64,000 nt of DNA from Glebionis coronaria. Lineage: Eukaryota > Streptophyta > Magnoliopsida > Asterales > Asteraceae. The stretch is from NCBI GenBank assembly GCA_025667525.1, contig CM046877.1, forward strand, positions 619,332,580 through 619,396,579, read 5' to 3'. Shown in pieces: positions 49,291 to 59,985 of this stretch (position 1 is its first letter; each line of letters starts with the position of its first letter). The notes below the pieces were generated by a model. That model searched no databases and was not told where the DNA came from. It worked only from the letters and a program-made list of their open reading frames with translations. The position numbers were made by a program, and so were the translations under genes.

Positions 49291-49765
49291 TTACTTATTA
49301 AGACATGAGTGATATTAGGACATGTTTATGGGATAAAAAGGAAATCTATAGAATTTTTCACGACACAAAATTTGGTTCTAAGAACGTCGCATTCGTATTA
49401 GGACTCTTTTCTTAGTACTAAAAAGAGAGTTTATGCACTATGACTATATGCTATTAAAATATCTTGTAGGACCCATAAATGTGTCCCAAAATATTATAGG
49501 AGGATAAGTGGATATTAGGACACGTTTAAGCATCCTATTACGTGGTATATTAGAACGCTATATTGGTCGCATTAAACATTTTATGGGACTAAATGATTAG
49601 TTCCATTATGTTGGTATCTATTAAGATCCTCAAAAGTGTCCTACATATCTATTACAACCCTCACCTAGAGGACACTTTAGTTTCAGTCCTATTACGTTAA
49701 AAGTCCTATAAACTAGTTTTACAGGACACTATCTGGTGTCCTATAAACCTTTTTTTCTTGTAGTG
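49290..49765. repeat. CACTA right subterminal repeats and terminal inverted repeat
   Basis: AGGACAC, GTCCTATTA, GTGTCCTA and variants occur about ten times, ending in TTTTTTTCTTGTAGTG. A diverged relative of this whole block lies at 57880-58319. Confidence 0.8.
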
Positions 49766-49768
49766 AAC

Positions 49769-50037
49769 ATTTATACATAATCGTAATAAATATTACGTAA
49801 ATACATAATAATAGGTTCTTGATGATTTACGTTCATGATTTCATGTTCGTAATTATAATTATTGTTGATAATAATTATCGTGTCTTAATACGTAATAAAT
49901 ACTTATCGTGTAATAACACGCACGTAATACTTGTAATTCCTATTCGTAAAACATAAACGTGATATAAAAGGAAAGTTTTAATCATGTACGTACGATTATA
50001 TATGTATTGTTCATGGTAAAAACATGCGGGTTTTACA
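49769..50037 (-). repeat. Element B 5' LTR, segment 3 of 3
   Basis: Continues after the CACTA element and its second AAC, ending GCGGGTTTTACA, the same end as the solo LTR at 21676. On the minus strand this is the LTR start, TGTAAAACCCGC. The next five bases are ATTCT. Confidence 0.75.
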
Positions 50038-51498
50038 ATTCTTATATATTTTTCTTCTTCATTTTGGTAATTCTTTAATCGAGGTTAAAAATAAATAAAT
50101 ACATAAATGCATCCCGCTTATTGAAATACGTTTCCATTATTATTAATACTAGTTTAAGACCCGTGTAATACATGTGTTGTCAAAGTTGTTTTATTTTAAA
50201 TGTTAATATAAACAAATTTCATTTGACAAAACTTGCATTTAAGCAATTACACTAAATTGATGTTATTAAGTATTCGGTGATTATTATACATTAGGACAGT
50301 TGTTGTTAATATTATTACAATTTGATAACTATTTACAGAAATAGTTTGACATGTACATGTGTAGATTATGATCTGTTTAGTGTTTAGTGAACATGAACTT
50401 GACTTCTCAAATCCTTTTTCAATAAGTTGTATTCAATAAATTTATAAAATTGAAAGCCTAAGCTTAATTAAATAAACTTTTTATAATTGTTCAATAATAT
50501 AAAGTAGAACTCGGTCTATGCACTATACATAAATTTGTAATCCTCTATTAAATACCTTAGCTTACGCACATACATAAATATGAGGGCATTAAGGTTAGTA
50601 ACTTGCCTTAACCACTATACCAAACTTCAATTCAATTGAGTAAATTGAAAAACATGGGTGTTTTGAAACCATATCTGCACATCTCTTTCTCCTGGAGTAC
50701 CTTTCACAAAATCATGTTGAGAAAATTCAGAAAGAATATAGAAAACATCAGCAGTTGCCCCTATCTTGATGCCTCAATGGTAATCTATTTATCTGCAACT
50801 TCACTTGGTCCATCATAAGCACGGTGTACAATCACCCCACCAAAAAAAATGAACAGCCGTAAGTTTAAAATCACATCAACCAACATCTTCATATACAACC
50901 AAAAAACACAAAATATATGAGTATGTACAATGAACAATATAAAGAGTATAACTTTTACAAAATCTTAGCTGTTAAATCATAATGAAATGACACATTATCA
51001 AAATGACACTCGTATTACGTTAAAATTTTTGAAAAAACGAAACTAAAATACCTTCTCATCCATTAAAATCAAATTTGCAGTATAAAGCTGTTTTCACATT
51101 CTGATTATCCGAACTCTGATCTTCAGACTCGAGTTAATCTCTTTACTATTGAATTCATCAAGTAAACGGAAGATTTTAGGCTCCATATTTGCAAAACATT
51201 AGAGTGAATATGAATAGTTGAATGAAGAGGAAAGTAATCTGACATGAATAATTGTTACAACATTTGATTTTTCTGTGCTTAAGTCAGTGCTTGTTTCGTC
51301 TCCCTAAATAATTTTTTACTCTAATTTGGGTTTCTTTAATGTGACATGAAAAAAGTTAGAAAGTTTAACCAAAAAGTTTTCGTCTTTTCATATTATGCTT
51401 CATCACTTCTAGTAACTTTAAAAAGTTAGAAATTTTAACTCCAAATTATGAACGTCCTATATTCCTATGTACAATGGGACAACATGCGACAAATCTTA
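50038..51498. other. Intergenic, no gene seen
   Basis: AT-rich sequence between B's LTR and the Harbinger-type element. A 60-codon plus-strand frame at 50636-50818 has no domain. It holds the right-hand target side of element B. Confidence 0.4.
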
Positions 51499-51740
51499 GA
51501 GTAAAAGGTGTCACGAAGTGGAATACCCTCTTAAACACCCCCTCACTCACAACTAGTCTCTCTCATCTTCACTTGGGTCCTACCACTCACCATTTTATTT
51601 CTTTTTTCATTTTTCACACAAAATAAAAATTCATTTCATAAAATTAAAAATTATAAATAATTCAAATAAAAATAAAAATACTTAAAAAAATACGGAAAAA
51701 AAACAATACGGAAGAAAATACAATACGGAAAAAAAACATC

Positions 51741-52945
51741 CTAATCATCGACTGCATATTTCGCCGCGGTTTTTGCCTGTTTTCTTTCGATAATCGACTT
51801 GTTCGGTTCAGGCAAATTGTCGGTTCTGATCGAGAGAAACTCCATCTATTTGAACTCTAATTCAGCATCGGCTTTAGCTTTCTCGGCATCGACTTTAGCT
51901 TTCTCGGCTTCGGCTCTAGCTGTCCTCGAGTGGTACATATGTCTCTACCGGCATGGATTTTGAGGAGTAAAGCCTCATTTATTTCTCCCTTCGAAGTGGT
52001 CGAACAACTACCCGTGCTGCTGTCAGTTGTTTCTGATCGGGTCTTCTTGGCGGGTCTCTGTTTGCCGGCTGATCGGGCTCGAGGATCTAGACCGAATACG
52101 GAGGTATGATCATTTTCGTCAAGACCCTCGGGTGCGTCCCATTTTGAGTAGTTTTTAAGCACCCTCCACACATGGTCAAACGTAAATTTTCTCCCCTTGT
52201 TACAAGCCACAAATTCAAGTTTTGCAGCATAAATCACGTCATCTTCGTTTTGACCGCTTTTCTTGTTAAGACCTTTGAAGATAGCGTGAAACTTTTGAAC
52301 ATCGGGGTGCATCCTTGACCATTTCCCGGTCAACATATTCTTGGTACGACGATTTACGTTACGACCACTGAAATCGTCATAAATCGTGTTCCAAAAATAC
52401 TCCTCAGTTTGATCAGTCCCGCGATCTTTGTCTTCTGAAACGCCGACCCAACACTCGGCCAGTATGACCTCCTGAGCAGGTGTCCACCGTTGGGGTGTCG
52501 ACTCCACCACAACATCGGCTTCGTCATCGATGTCGTCTGCGGACAAATCAACCGCGGTAGATTTTTTTGACCCCCGTTTTCCTTTACGAACTACTACTAT
52601 TTTTTGTGGTGGAGGTTGCGGTGCTGGTATTTTGAATTGTGTTTCAGGGACTTGTTGACTTTGAGATGGATTAGGATTAAACTGCGATTGATTAAACTAA
52701 GATTGATTAAACTGAGATGGATTAAATTGAGATTGTTGCAAAGCTAGTAGTTGATTATAGTAGATTTGTTGGGGTGACAAGTTTGGAAAGTATTGATGCG
52801 AAAATGGTGGGAGGGCTGCGAATTGACCGGAGCCTTGGTCGGACTGCGTCGCCGGAGAAGAGGACGACGGTTGATTCAGATCCGTGCTTTGGTTAAGAAG
52901 TTGCGAGTAGGAGAGGTGAGGATAATCATTTGGGAAGTTTGACAT
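51741..52945 (-). pseudogene. Myb/SANT-like Harbinger accessory protein, disabled
   Basis: Reads leftward from the ATG at 52943-52945. The N-terminal 120 residues are Gln/Asn/Pro/Ser-rich, then a basic KRGSKKS stretch, then a trihelix/Myb-SANT-like domain with spaced tryptophans (RWTPAQEVILAECWVGVSED, FWNTIYDDF, GKWSRMHPDVQKFHAIF), a HVWRVLKNYSKW segment and a Ser/Thr-rich linker. Three lesions: a TAG at 52697-52699 in the Q-rich region; a frame change near 51900-51935, after which the expected Ala/Glu/Lys-rich coiled coil continues in another frame; and a TAG at about 51849-51851. The tail ends at 51741-51743. In PIF/Harbinger elements this kind of protein helps the transposase enter the nucleus and bind DNA. 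Similar plant proteins are often mislabelled glutathione S-transferase T3-like. Confidence 0.75.
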
Positions 52946-53540
52946 TTTTTTGTGACTAGACGATTACCCGCGCATAGCGGCGGAATTGTCTGGCGGCAGA
53001 AAATTGACGATACGATATATCGTGGTGAAGTAGAAGTAAATGTTATGGGATGTATTTCATGGGTATTTATTTGTACGGTGGGATTTGTAGTATTTTGGTA
53101 TGGAATATTTTTTAGGTTTTGAATTTTGATTTGGTGTGTGTAAATTTTGGTTTGGATGATGGGTATTAGGGTTTAGAGAGATTAAAGTTTGTGTGTGTGT
53201 GTGTGAATTAATTATGTTTGTGTATTAGGGTTGGTCACAAGGAATAATCAGTATTTTTCAACATTTTAGTAGGACCCACATTTCAACTTTAAACTTTCAA
53301 CATTTCAACTTTCAACCAAAGAGATACACCCTTTATAATGTAGTAAGATTGTAGGTGTAAATTTGTGAATGTAGTGTGTGTATATTGTGAATGTAGTATG
53401 TGTATATATAGGAAAATAAATAAATTTTAAATTTTTTTTAAATATTACCGTTGCCAAACGGTTTAAAATTGAGTGGGGCCCAAAAATCTCTCTTTTTCTC
53501 TCGTTGAAGTCTAACGAATGGCTCACGGCGAAGGGGGGTC

Positions 53541-53605
53541 GGTGTCACGGCGAGCACCGGCCAGGGTGCCACCTCGGACCGACGAGGGCCCCTCGCCGTG
53601 ACACC
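53541..53605. repeat. Foldback at the right end of the Harbinger-type element
   Basis: GGTGTCACGGCGAG (53541-53554) and CTCGCCGTGACACC (53592-53605) are perfect 14-bp inverted repeats around a 37-bp GC-rich loop. The outer arm is part of the terminal inverted repeat, so the inner arm is an inverted extra copy of it. Confidence 0.9.
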
Positions 53606-53846
53606 GTTTACTCTTACCATGAAACCAGAGTCAGTGATCAACAATAAATACCATGGCATACATACACTCTTAAAAGATCTAACATGATAAGCTGAAATTA
53701 TATTTGCTCTAATAAACGTGTACACATACTCAAATAGTTCTACTTACCTTGCACATATCTCAACTCAAGTTTGTTAAACAACCTACCTTTTTTTATTAAA
53801 CTTACAATAATATAAGGCTTGGCAACTGATAGTTATAGTTACTCTA

Positions 53847-54200
53847 ATGAAGAAAACAAAAGCAAATATAAAAAGCAAATTTTTGGTTCATGGAGTTTGG
53901 TGGGAACAGGAAAAGTCGATAGATAGGCTATTCGAACAATTTTCATGGTATAAAAGGAATATTAGAATGAAAAATCTGAGAATTATTAAGATTCCTGATG
54001 AAGAAGTGAAGAATCATAGAGATACAAAAACTCAAAAAAGAAAATCTATGAAATTTAAAAAAAAAGGCACTTGTTTGATACCTGATGAAGAGGTAATAAA
54101 GTATAGTATTTGTGTAATTAAATTTGAAAAAGATTGTTCTTCCAATACGCCTCCCAAGATAACCAATAACAAAGGGTTTAGTAATCCAAGTAGCATGTAA
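53847..54200 (+). CDS. Small lysine-rich hypothetical ORF
   Basis: 117 residues, strongly basic (many Lys), with an internal repeat IPDEEV at about residues 50 and 82. No signal peptide, membrane segment or known domain. The frame is long for such AT-rich DNA, but base composition of this kind also favours chance Lys/Asn-rich frames, and I see no promoter or ribosome context that supports it. It could be an exon fragment. Function unknown. Confidence 0.2.
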   Translation: MKKTKANIKSKFLVHGVWWEQEKSIDRLFEQFSWYKRNIRMKNLRIIKIPDEEVKNHRDTKTQKRKSMKFKKKGTCLIPDEEVIKYSICVIKFEKDCSSNTPPKITNNKGFSNPSSM

Positions 54201-54223
54201 CTTTGAAAAGAGAAAAGTTACAG

Positions 54224-54283
54224 ATGCATTGCACACATAATGCTAAAACTAATATGCATTGCACACATAATGCTAATACTAAT
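54224..54283. repeat. 30-bp direct repeat, two copies
   Basis: ATGCATTGCACACATAATGC plus ten bases, at 54224-54253 and 54254-54283, differing at one base. Confidence 0.9.
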
Positions 54284-54312
54284 TGAATTATGTAAAAGAA
54301 AAAAGGTTAATT

Positions 54313-54417
54313 AAAAAACCTTCCGGGGCCCGAATTAAAAAAGAAGCAGGAGTGGGGTTTACCCCCTAAGGAGAAGGTTCGAGGCTTGCATACTGCCATT
54401 TGGATCTCGCCGTTCAA
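54313..54417 (+). mobile_element. SINE-like insertion (about 105 bp)
   Basis: Flanked by a 14-bp duplication AAAAAAGGTTAATT (54299-54312 and 54418-54431). It contains GGTTCGAGGC (near 54376), which fits a Pol III B box, an A-box-like GTGGGGTTTACC upstream, and ends in an A run. Long A-rich duplications are typical of retroposition. Short for a full plant SINE, so perhaps truncated. Confidence 0.6.
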
Positions 54418-54431
54418 AAAAAAGGTTAATT

Positions 54432-56039
54432 GAATTATGACATCACCATTTATATTTTTTTAATTAAAATAACCAATAGAAAATAACATCTCTTCAAAAG
54501 TGACATATGCGAAAATTTTCATCTAATAGAATAAACAGATGATCACAAAACTGGATCATAAAATCAGAAGTTAAATTAGGCACTGGTGTAGACCTATAAT
54601 CATAAAACATGAAGTTAAACTCGTATCATGGGGGGACTAAAACAATTATAACCTGCGAAAAGAACAAATTTACATTCTTAAAAATAAATAAGAAACAAAG
54701 ACACATACCGAGTAATTTGACCTATAAGTGCTATAACTCATTAGGTGAAACATCAGGCCCTCCAATTCTTGATGTTTCTTCTACCAATCCATACTACCTA
54801 CGTAGATTTAATAAATATCAGTATACCACTATACATATGATATCAAAAGTTTCAAAAAAAATCCTAGAAATAAGATGCGCCAACTTCAGTATATAGTCCA
54901 ATTAACGCTTCAGGCATTGCGAAAACCTACAAAAAATTAAACTTAAAAAATGTTACCCTGAATGTTGAATGTATTTATTGATATCCCGTCGCTTTCCATC
55001 ATATCTAGAACACTATCCCTAAGCAAACTTGAACTCTCACATTCTTTTTAAAACTCGTGTAACCTTATAGTTTTTCATAATCATAAAGAAAGGGTAGTGA
55101 TTTCCTTCGGTCTTACTTTTTTATGTACATAGTCATGAAAGATAATTGAAGGAAAGAAAAAGTATATAAATTCAAAGTTTGGCAAACTAATATGCATCCC
55201 AATAACTACGCCCAATAATACCCATTAGAAAAAGGCTAGCCAAATATAACCTATATATCGTCTAGGCCACAAAAATAATGTTCTGAAACTTTCCAGTACA
55301 CCAAAATAAATGAACATTAAGCTAGACGAATCCAACAATCTAAACATCTAAGAAATAACAAATAAATGAATGGTCATGGCAACTTACCCAGCAATAAAAA
55401 TAGTTGTGATGTCATACTAAAGACATGGAAACAACCCGACAATCATTCTAAAAGGGGGAGTTCTGCTGGGAGATTTTAACTCTTGTTTTAAACCATTCAT
55501 TTAAGATCTTTAGATTTCATAATACATGATTTAATAAAACAACCTTAACACTTGTTATACTATTTGAATATCAAAGACCATAAGCAACAATTTTCATTCA
55601 AGCATTTCGACAAACACCTAATATGCATAGATAATGATTAGCAAGAAATGGAAAAAACATGATTGAAAAAATAATAGTCCAACCAACAAAACAAATAAGT
55701 AAAACTTACAACAATTATACATTTCCAAACATTGATATCATGTTTTCAGATCATGCATGTGAGAGAAAAACAAATAAAAAAAGACATATTAACCCAACGA
55801 AGAAGATACTCTGCTCCAAAAGGACTTAAACAAAGAAGACATTTACCTTCAGAATTAATGGGGAAATTAAACAGCCACATTTTTTGAAGAGAAGAATCTA
55901 TGCATTTGAAAGTCGATAGAAATTAAGTTAATCTGAAGAAAGGTGAAGATGAAATATACACAATTGATTCAAAATATTGCTACTTTCAAAGCACCTCCTT
56001 AAAACACCAATCAGTGAATTTTATATTCCTGTTTCAGTA
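54432..56039. other. AT-rich intergenic, no gene seen
   Basis: A 95-codon frame (54609-54896) has no recognisable domain. No repeats or ends found. Confidence 0.35.
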
Positions 56040-56770
56040 CTTGGAAAAACTCAATTGACGAACAAGACTGTATGATGAATGAACTGATTTAATGATGGAC
56101 TATTGGTTACATTGATGAACAACGTTTTAGTCATATTTAATGATGAACAACATGATTTACGAACATATATTATGATGATTGATGAACAAAAGTAAATAAT
56201 GAACAAGAACTTTTATAAGTCAACAACTCTTTAAATTTATGCACAACATTTATTATTGATGAATACCATTTTTATTGATGAACACCATGTAGATTGTAGA
56301 TAAATGTTGTATTATTCATCAGTTAATCTTATTCGATATATTAGTGTTATTCATTAGTAGTTAATATTGTTCATCAATTATTGTTATTCACACGTTCATC
56401 AATAAGCAAGCGTAATGAACTGCTGAACAAGGCTAAGTGATGAATACTTATGAAGAACATGTAAATTAATATTTTCTTGTTCATTAACATATTCATCAAT
56501 TATTCTTGATGAAATGATAAACACAAATAAATAACATATAATGATGAACAACACTAACTGATGAAAAAGACTAATTAATTAACATGATAACAACATCTTT
56601 CGTGTCTGTTCATCAATTAAAAAATATTGTTCATTAATAATAAACGTTTTTATGAGTAAAAGGTGTTGTTCATCATATAATAGTTTTGTCCATCTGTTAG
56701 TCTTTGCTCATCAATTAGTATTCTTCATCAGTCAGTGTTATTCATGAGCCTAGATGCATGTTCATCATTT
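56040..56770. repeat. GATGAAC/GTTCATC-rich repeat region
   Basis: Ten exact copies of GATGAAC or its complement, plus many one-base variants (GATGAAT, ATGAAC). Forward copies dominate the left part (about 56114-56280) and reverse copies the right (about 56367-56763). This inverted layout resembles the subterminal repeats of a TIR transposon, but terminal repeats and duplications were not found. Confidence 0.7.
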
Positions 56771-57689
56771 TTTAATCATAATTCATGTTTTTTATCATCA
56801 AATATGATTAAAATGTCATCTTTAACGTGTGATGCTTCACTCATATTACATTGGATATAATGATTCAAAAACGCGAGTAAAGGTTAACTTAAAATTATAA
56901 CTTTTGTGGTTTTTAAATTTTATAGTTTGAATATAATATTGGTAAAATTTATGGTTAAAAACACAACAAAATACTATACGTACATTTTTTATAAATTTAA
57001 AAAATAAAAAGAAAATCACTTTTTGAAATCTTAGATCAATATGATGATTAGTGGTGCGTTGTGTTAAAAAAAGTCTATTAAACACAATTTAAATAGTAAA
57101 AAATTTAAGTTAGACATTTTATTAATCACTTTACGTGCAAGAAATATAACTAAAATGAAAAATTTAACGTATTATATCTCACATCGAATTTGAGTAATTC
57201 AAATTTCTAGGAAAAGAATGGCAAAAAAGTTACAACTTTTGTCTTTTAAGTTTTCTGTAATTTGGCTTCTAAGGTAGACAAAACTAGAGCCAAATATACT
57301 AAAATGTTCAAGAAAATCATAACCCACTTAAAAAGTAGAAAAAAAAAGTTTTGATTTATATATCAAAATGCATACCAATTAAGATTGATTAAATTTTAAG
57401 AATTATGATAAAATCAGTTTTTTCTAATGTTCTTCGTTTAGGAGTTATGTGTGTTTTAAGTTTGAAGGTGAATAATAAAAACGTGTAAAAATGATCATCT
57501 TGCCCCTGACTAAATAAGTAAATCCAGCTTACATTAAGCAAGTTTGGTATAGAATCAAAACACAAATTCAAAGAAAAGGGCCCAAGGTGACATAAATATA
57601 ATCTACAATATACATAAAATAATACTCCTGCATCATTTAAGAAAACTAAATAAAATATACATATAAATATAATCTTCAGCAAAAATAAA
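56771..57689. other. AT-rich, no gene seen; includes a 71-bp tandem duplication
   Basis: AAAATAATACTCCTGCATCAT occurs at 57616 and again at 57687, as part of a roughly 71-bp duplication that reaches into the exon fragment next door. Minus-strand frames of 79 and 97 codons (56846-57085, 57389-57682) look like composition artefacts. Confidence 0.4.
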
Positions 57690-57757
57690 ATAATACTCCT
57701 GCATCATATATGCATTTCGAAACCTCTCAATCTCTTCCTTTAATGCTTCTTGATGCG
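57690..57757 (-). pseudogene. Exon fragment resembling the leucine zipper of a plant bZIP factor
   Basis: On the minus strand a T-rich tract and TTTTGCAG (intron end) are followed at 57757 by a frame reading HQEALKEEIERFRNAY, after two bases that would complete an Ala codon. This closely resembles the end of the zipper in the bZIP34/bZIP61 group of plant transcription factors (AHQEALK.EIERLR); that match is from memory of the family. The frame then runs into Tyr/Phe-rich sequence inside a local duplication. No basic region or other exon is nearby, so this is a fragment. It sits just outside a decayed CACTA end, and CACTA elements are known to pick up gene pieces. Confidence 0.5.
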
Positions 57758-57879
57758 CTGCAAAAGACAATTAGATATAGTTGATAGTTTGTAACTTAGA
57801 TTAATTTATTTAATCGTGTTAGATCACAAAATTTAATTCATAAGACCCTCTTTTTGTTAAGAAGATCAAAACTTTTTGT

Positions 57880-58319
57880 TATGTGTATATGATTTTGGCT
57901 GGTTTATATACGAGTGGGACAAAAATGTATTTTACAACACCCAAATTTGTTCCTAAGAAAAGATCTACATATTACCACCTTTTTATTGGTACTAAGATGA
58001 TATTTTATTCATTATGTTTTCTTTCTATAAAAATGTGTGTTAAGAAACTTGAGAGTGTCCCAAAACATAACAGATGTGTAAGCATATATTAGAACGCCGG
58101 ATAACATTCTATTACGACGTCATTTTGGTCGCATACGCATAATTAATTAGTTTTAAAACTCCCGAGTTACTATAACGTTGATAAATGTCCTAAATATCTA
58201 TTACAACCCTTATGAAACACTCTTATTTTTGTTTTATTAGGTTAAAGATCTTATAAACATAGTTTATAAGACACTAATACATCTTTTATAAAAACCCTTT
58301 TTTTATGAATGTTGTCAAA
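57880..58319. mobile_element. Decayed right end of a second CACTA element
   Basis: Aligns in order with 49320-49760: ...TTTGTTCCTAAGAA, GGTACTAAGA, GTGTCCCAAAA, ATATTAGAACGC, TTTGGTCGCAT, TGTCCTA..TATCTATTACAACCC, AGACACTA, ending CCTTTTTTT. The terminal CTTGTAGTG is no longer readable. The matching left end was not found in the window. Confidence 0.65.
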
Positions 58320-58559
58320 TTCAGTAGAAACATTAAATCTATTTTATTATATAATAAAACAGAATATGTTACAACTCTTTAAAGCATAAGCATTAAATAG
58401 AAGAATTAAAATGCCTACCATAAATAAATTATGTATAAGACCTCAATGCTACAAATAATTTAATTCATTTCTAAAAATAACCCAATTAAGAAATATGTTG
58501 TTATTATTCATATAAGGTAAAGTTTTATTCATAAAAATTTTGAAACATTATTCCTTCCT

Positions 58560-59560
58560 TTAAGTATATTTTTGTATAATGTAAAGTTTTATTCATAATT
58601 TTTTTTTCTGTATATAAAAAACATTTTTGTAGGTTTGTTTTTTTACGTAAATTTATTTTGTGTGTATAGAAAAAATAAAGTATAAAAATCATGATAAACT
58701 CATTACTTTTTGTATTCGTTGTTTTACGTAAATTTATTTTGTATATAAAAAAACAATTTTATGTATGCGTATTTTATGTAAATTTGTATAATGTATATTA
58801 CAAAAAAGTATTTGTAGCTTTGTTTTTTTTTTCGTAAATTCAGTTTCTGTATATCAAAATAAAATAAAGTAACATTTTTACTATAAAATGTATTTTGTGA
58901 TATATAAACTTTTAATAATAACAAGCCTTTTAATTTGTACTTTCAAATTCAAATTTTAAAATAAACGCATTAAAATCTCAAAGGATGTTACGGTTTCTTT
59001 ACTTTTCTAAAATATATTTTGCTAAAACTGATTTGGACCATTAGTGGGCTGCCGAATTTTGTATAAAGCCCAACCTTTTGGTTTGTAAATATGTACTAAA
59101 CCTTCAACAAACAGTTTTTTAAAATCGTTTTAAAAAGTTTATGCTACGTTTTTTATTTTATGTAAATATATTTTTAGGATGAACCAAAAAAAAGAGTTTA
59201 ATATTTTTTTCATGAAAAATATTTTGTTTATATAAAAAAATATTTTGTTTACCATAATTAACTTTATACAAAAAATCAAAAAAAAGTTGTACATTTCTTT
59301 ATCACAGCGTGTTATGTTAATTTATATTTTCACATTGTGAATCGTTTATTTTAAAAACATTTTATTAAGCAAAACATTTTTGGGATTCAGATTTTTATGT
59401 TAATTTATTTTGTGTATATAAAAAATATAAAACTCATGAACAATTCACTACTATGTATACAAAGAAACCAAAAAGTCTTTTTATGTAAATTTATTTTTTT
59501 GGATTCGTATTTTTTCTGTATTCGTGGTGTTTATGTAAATTAAAAAACTCATTTAACAAC
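58560..59560. repeat. Degenerate AT-rich repeats of a GTAAATTTATTTTGTGTATA motif
   Basis: TTACGTAAATTTATTTTG and variants recur near 58645, 58725, 58770, 58835, 59395 and 59480, each followed by TATATAAAAAA-type sequence. Irregular spacing; no ends or genes. Confidence 0.5.
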
Positions 59561-59985
59561 ATTTTATAAAAATTAAAAAGTCATTAACAACTTTTAAAGT
59601 CATTTACAATGTACAATTAATATTAATGTACAACTTCTTAGAGCAAGATATCATTAAAAACCATACCTTAAATAAATTTAAGAAAAATTATAGACATAAC
59701 AAACTTATGTGTAAACCAGTGTTAAAACAAACACGGAGTGAGATATATATCAAAATTCTTTATCTTTATTTTTGTAAAGTAAAAAATCATCAATCATCTT
59801 CAATTCAAAAACCTTTGACCAAAAAATCTTCTCTTGTAAACTTGATCATTCATACAGACAAGTTAACAACTGGCGGTTTCAATGAGTTAAATGTCATTAA
59901 AACATTCTAAAAACAACTTCTAAATTCAAAAATCCATTATCATTATCACGGTGTGATTCTTCCTTTGTATGATTTAAAAACCCGC

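Larger units (their letters stand above)
40247..49765. mobile_element. CACTA (En/Spm-type) element with nested insertions (9,519 bp)
   Basis: The ends CACTACAAAAAAACAGG and (reversed) CACTACAAGAAAAAAAGG are flanked by the 3-bp duplication AAC (40244-40246, 49766-49768). Both subterminal regions are full of AGGACACTT/GTCCTATTA motifs in both orientations, as expected for transposase-binding sites. It inserted in B's LTR. Inside are a solo LTR, a hAT-type element and remnants of a plant En/Spm-associated protein, but no readable transposase core, so it looks non-autonomous. Confidence 0.92.
51499..53613. mobile_element. PIF/Harbinger-type element (2,115 bp)
   Basis: The ends GAGTAAAAGGTGTCACG and (reversed) GAGTAAACGGTGTCACG match at 16 of 17 bases, flanked by TTA at 51496-51498 and 53614-53616, the target duplication typical of PIF/Harbinger. 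It carries a broken Myb/SANT-like gene of the kind that accompanies these elements, and no DDE transposase, so it is non-autonomous. The right end has an extra inverted copy of the terminal sequence. Confidence 0.85.
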
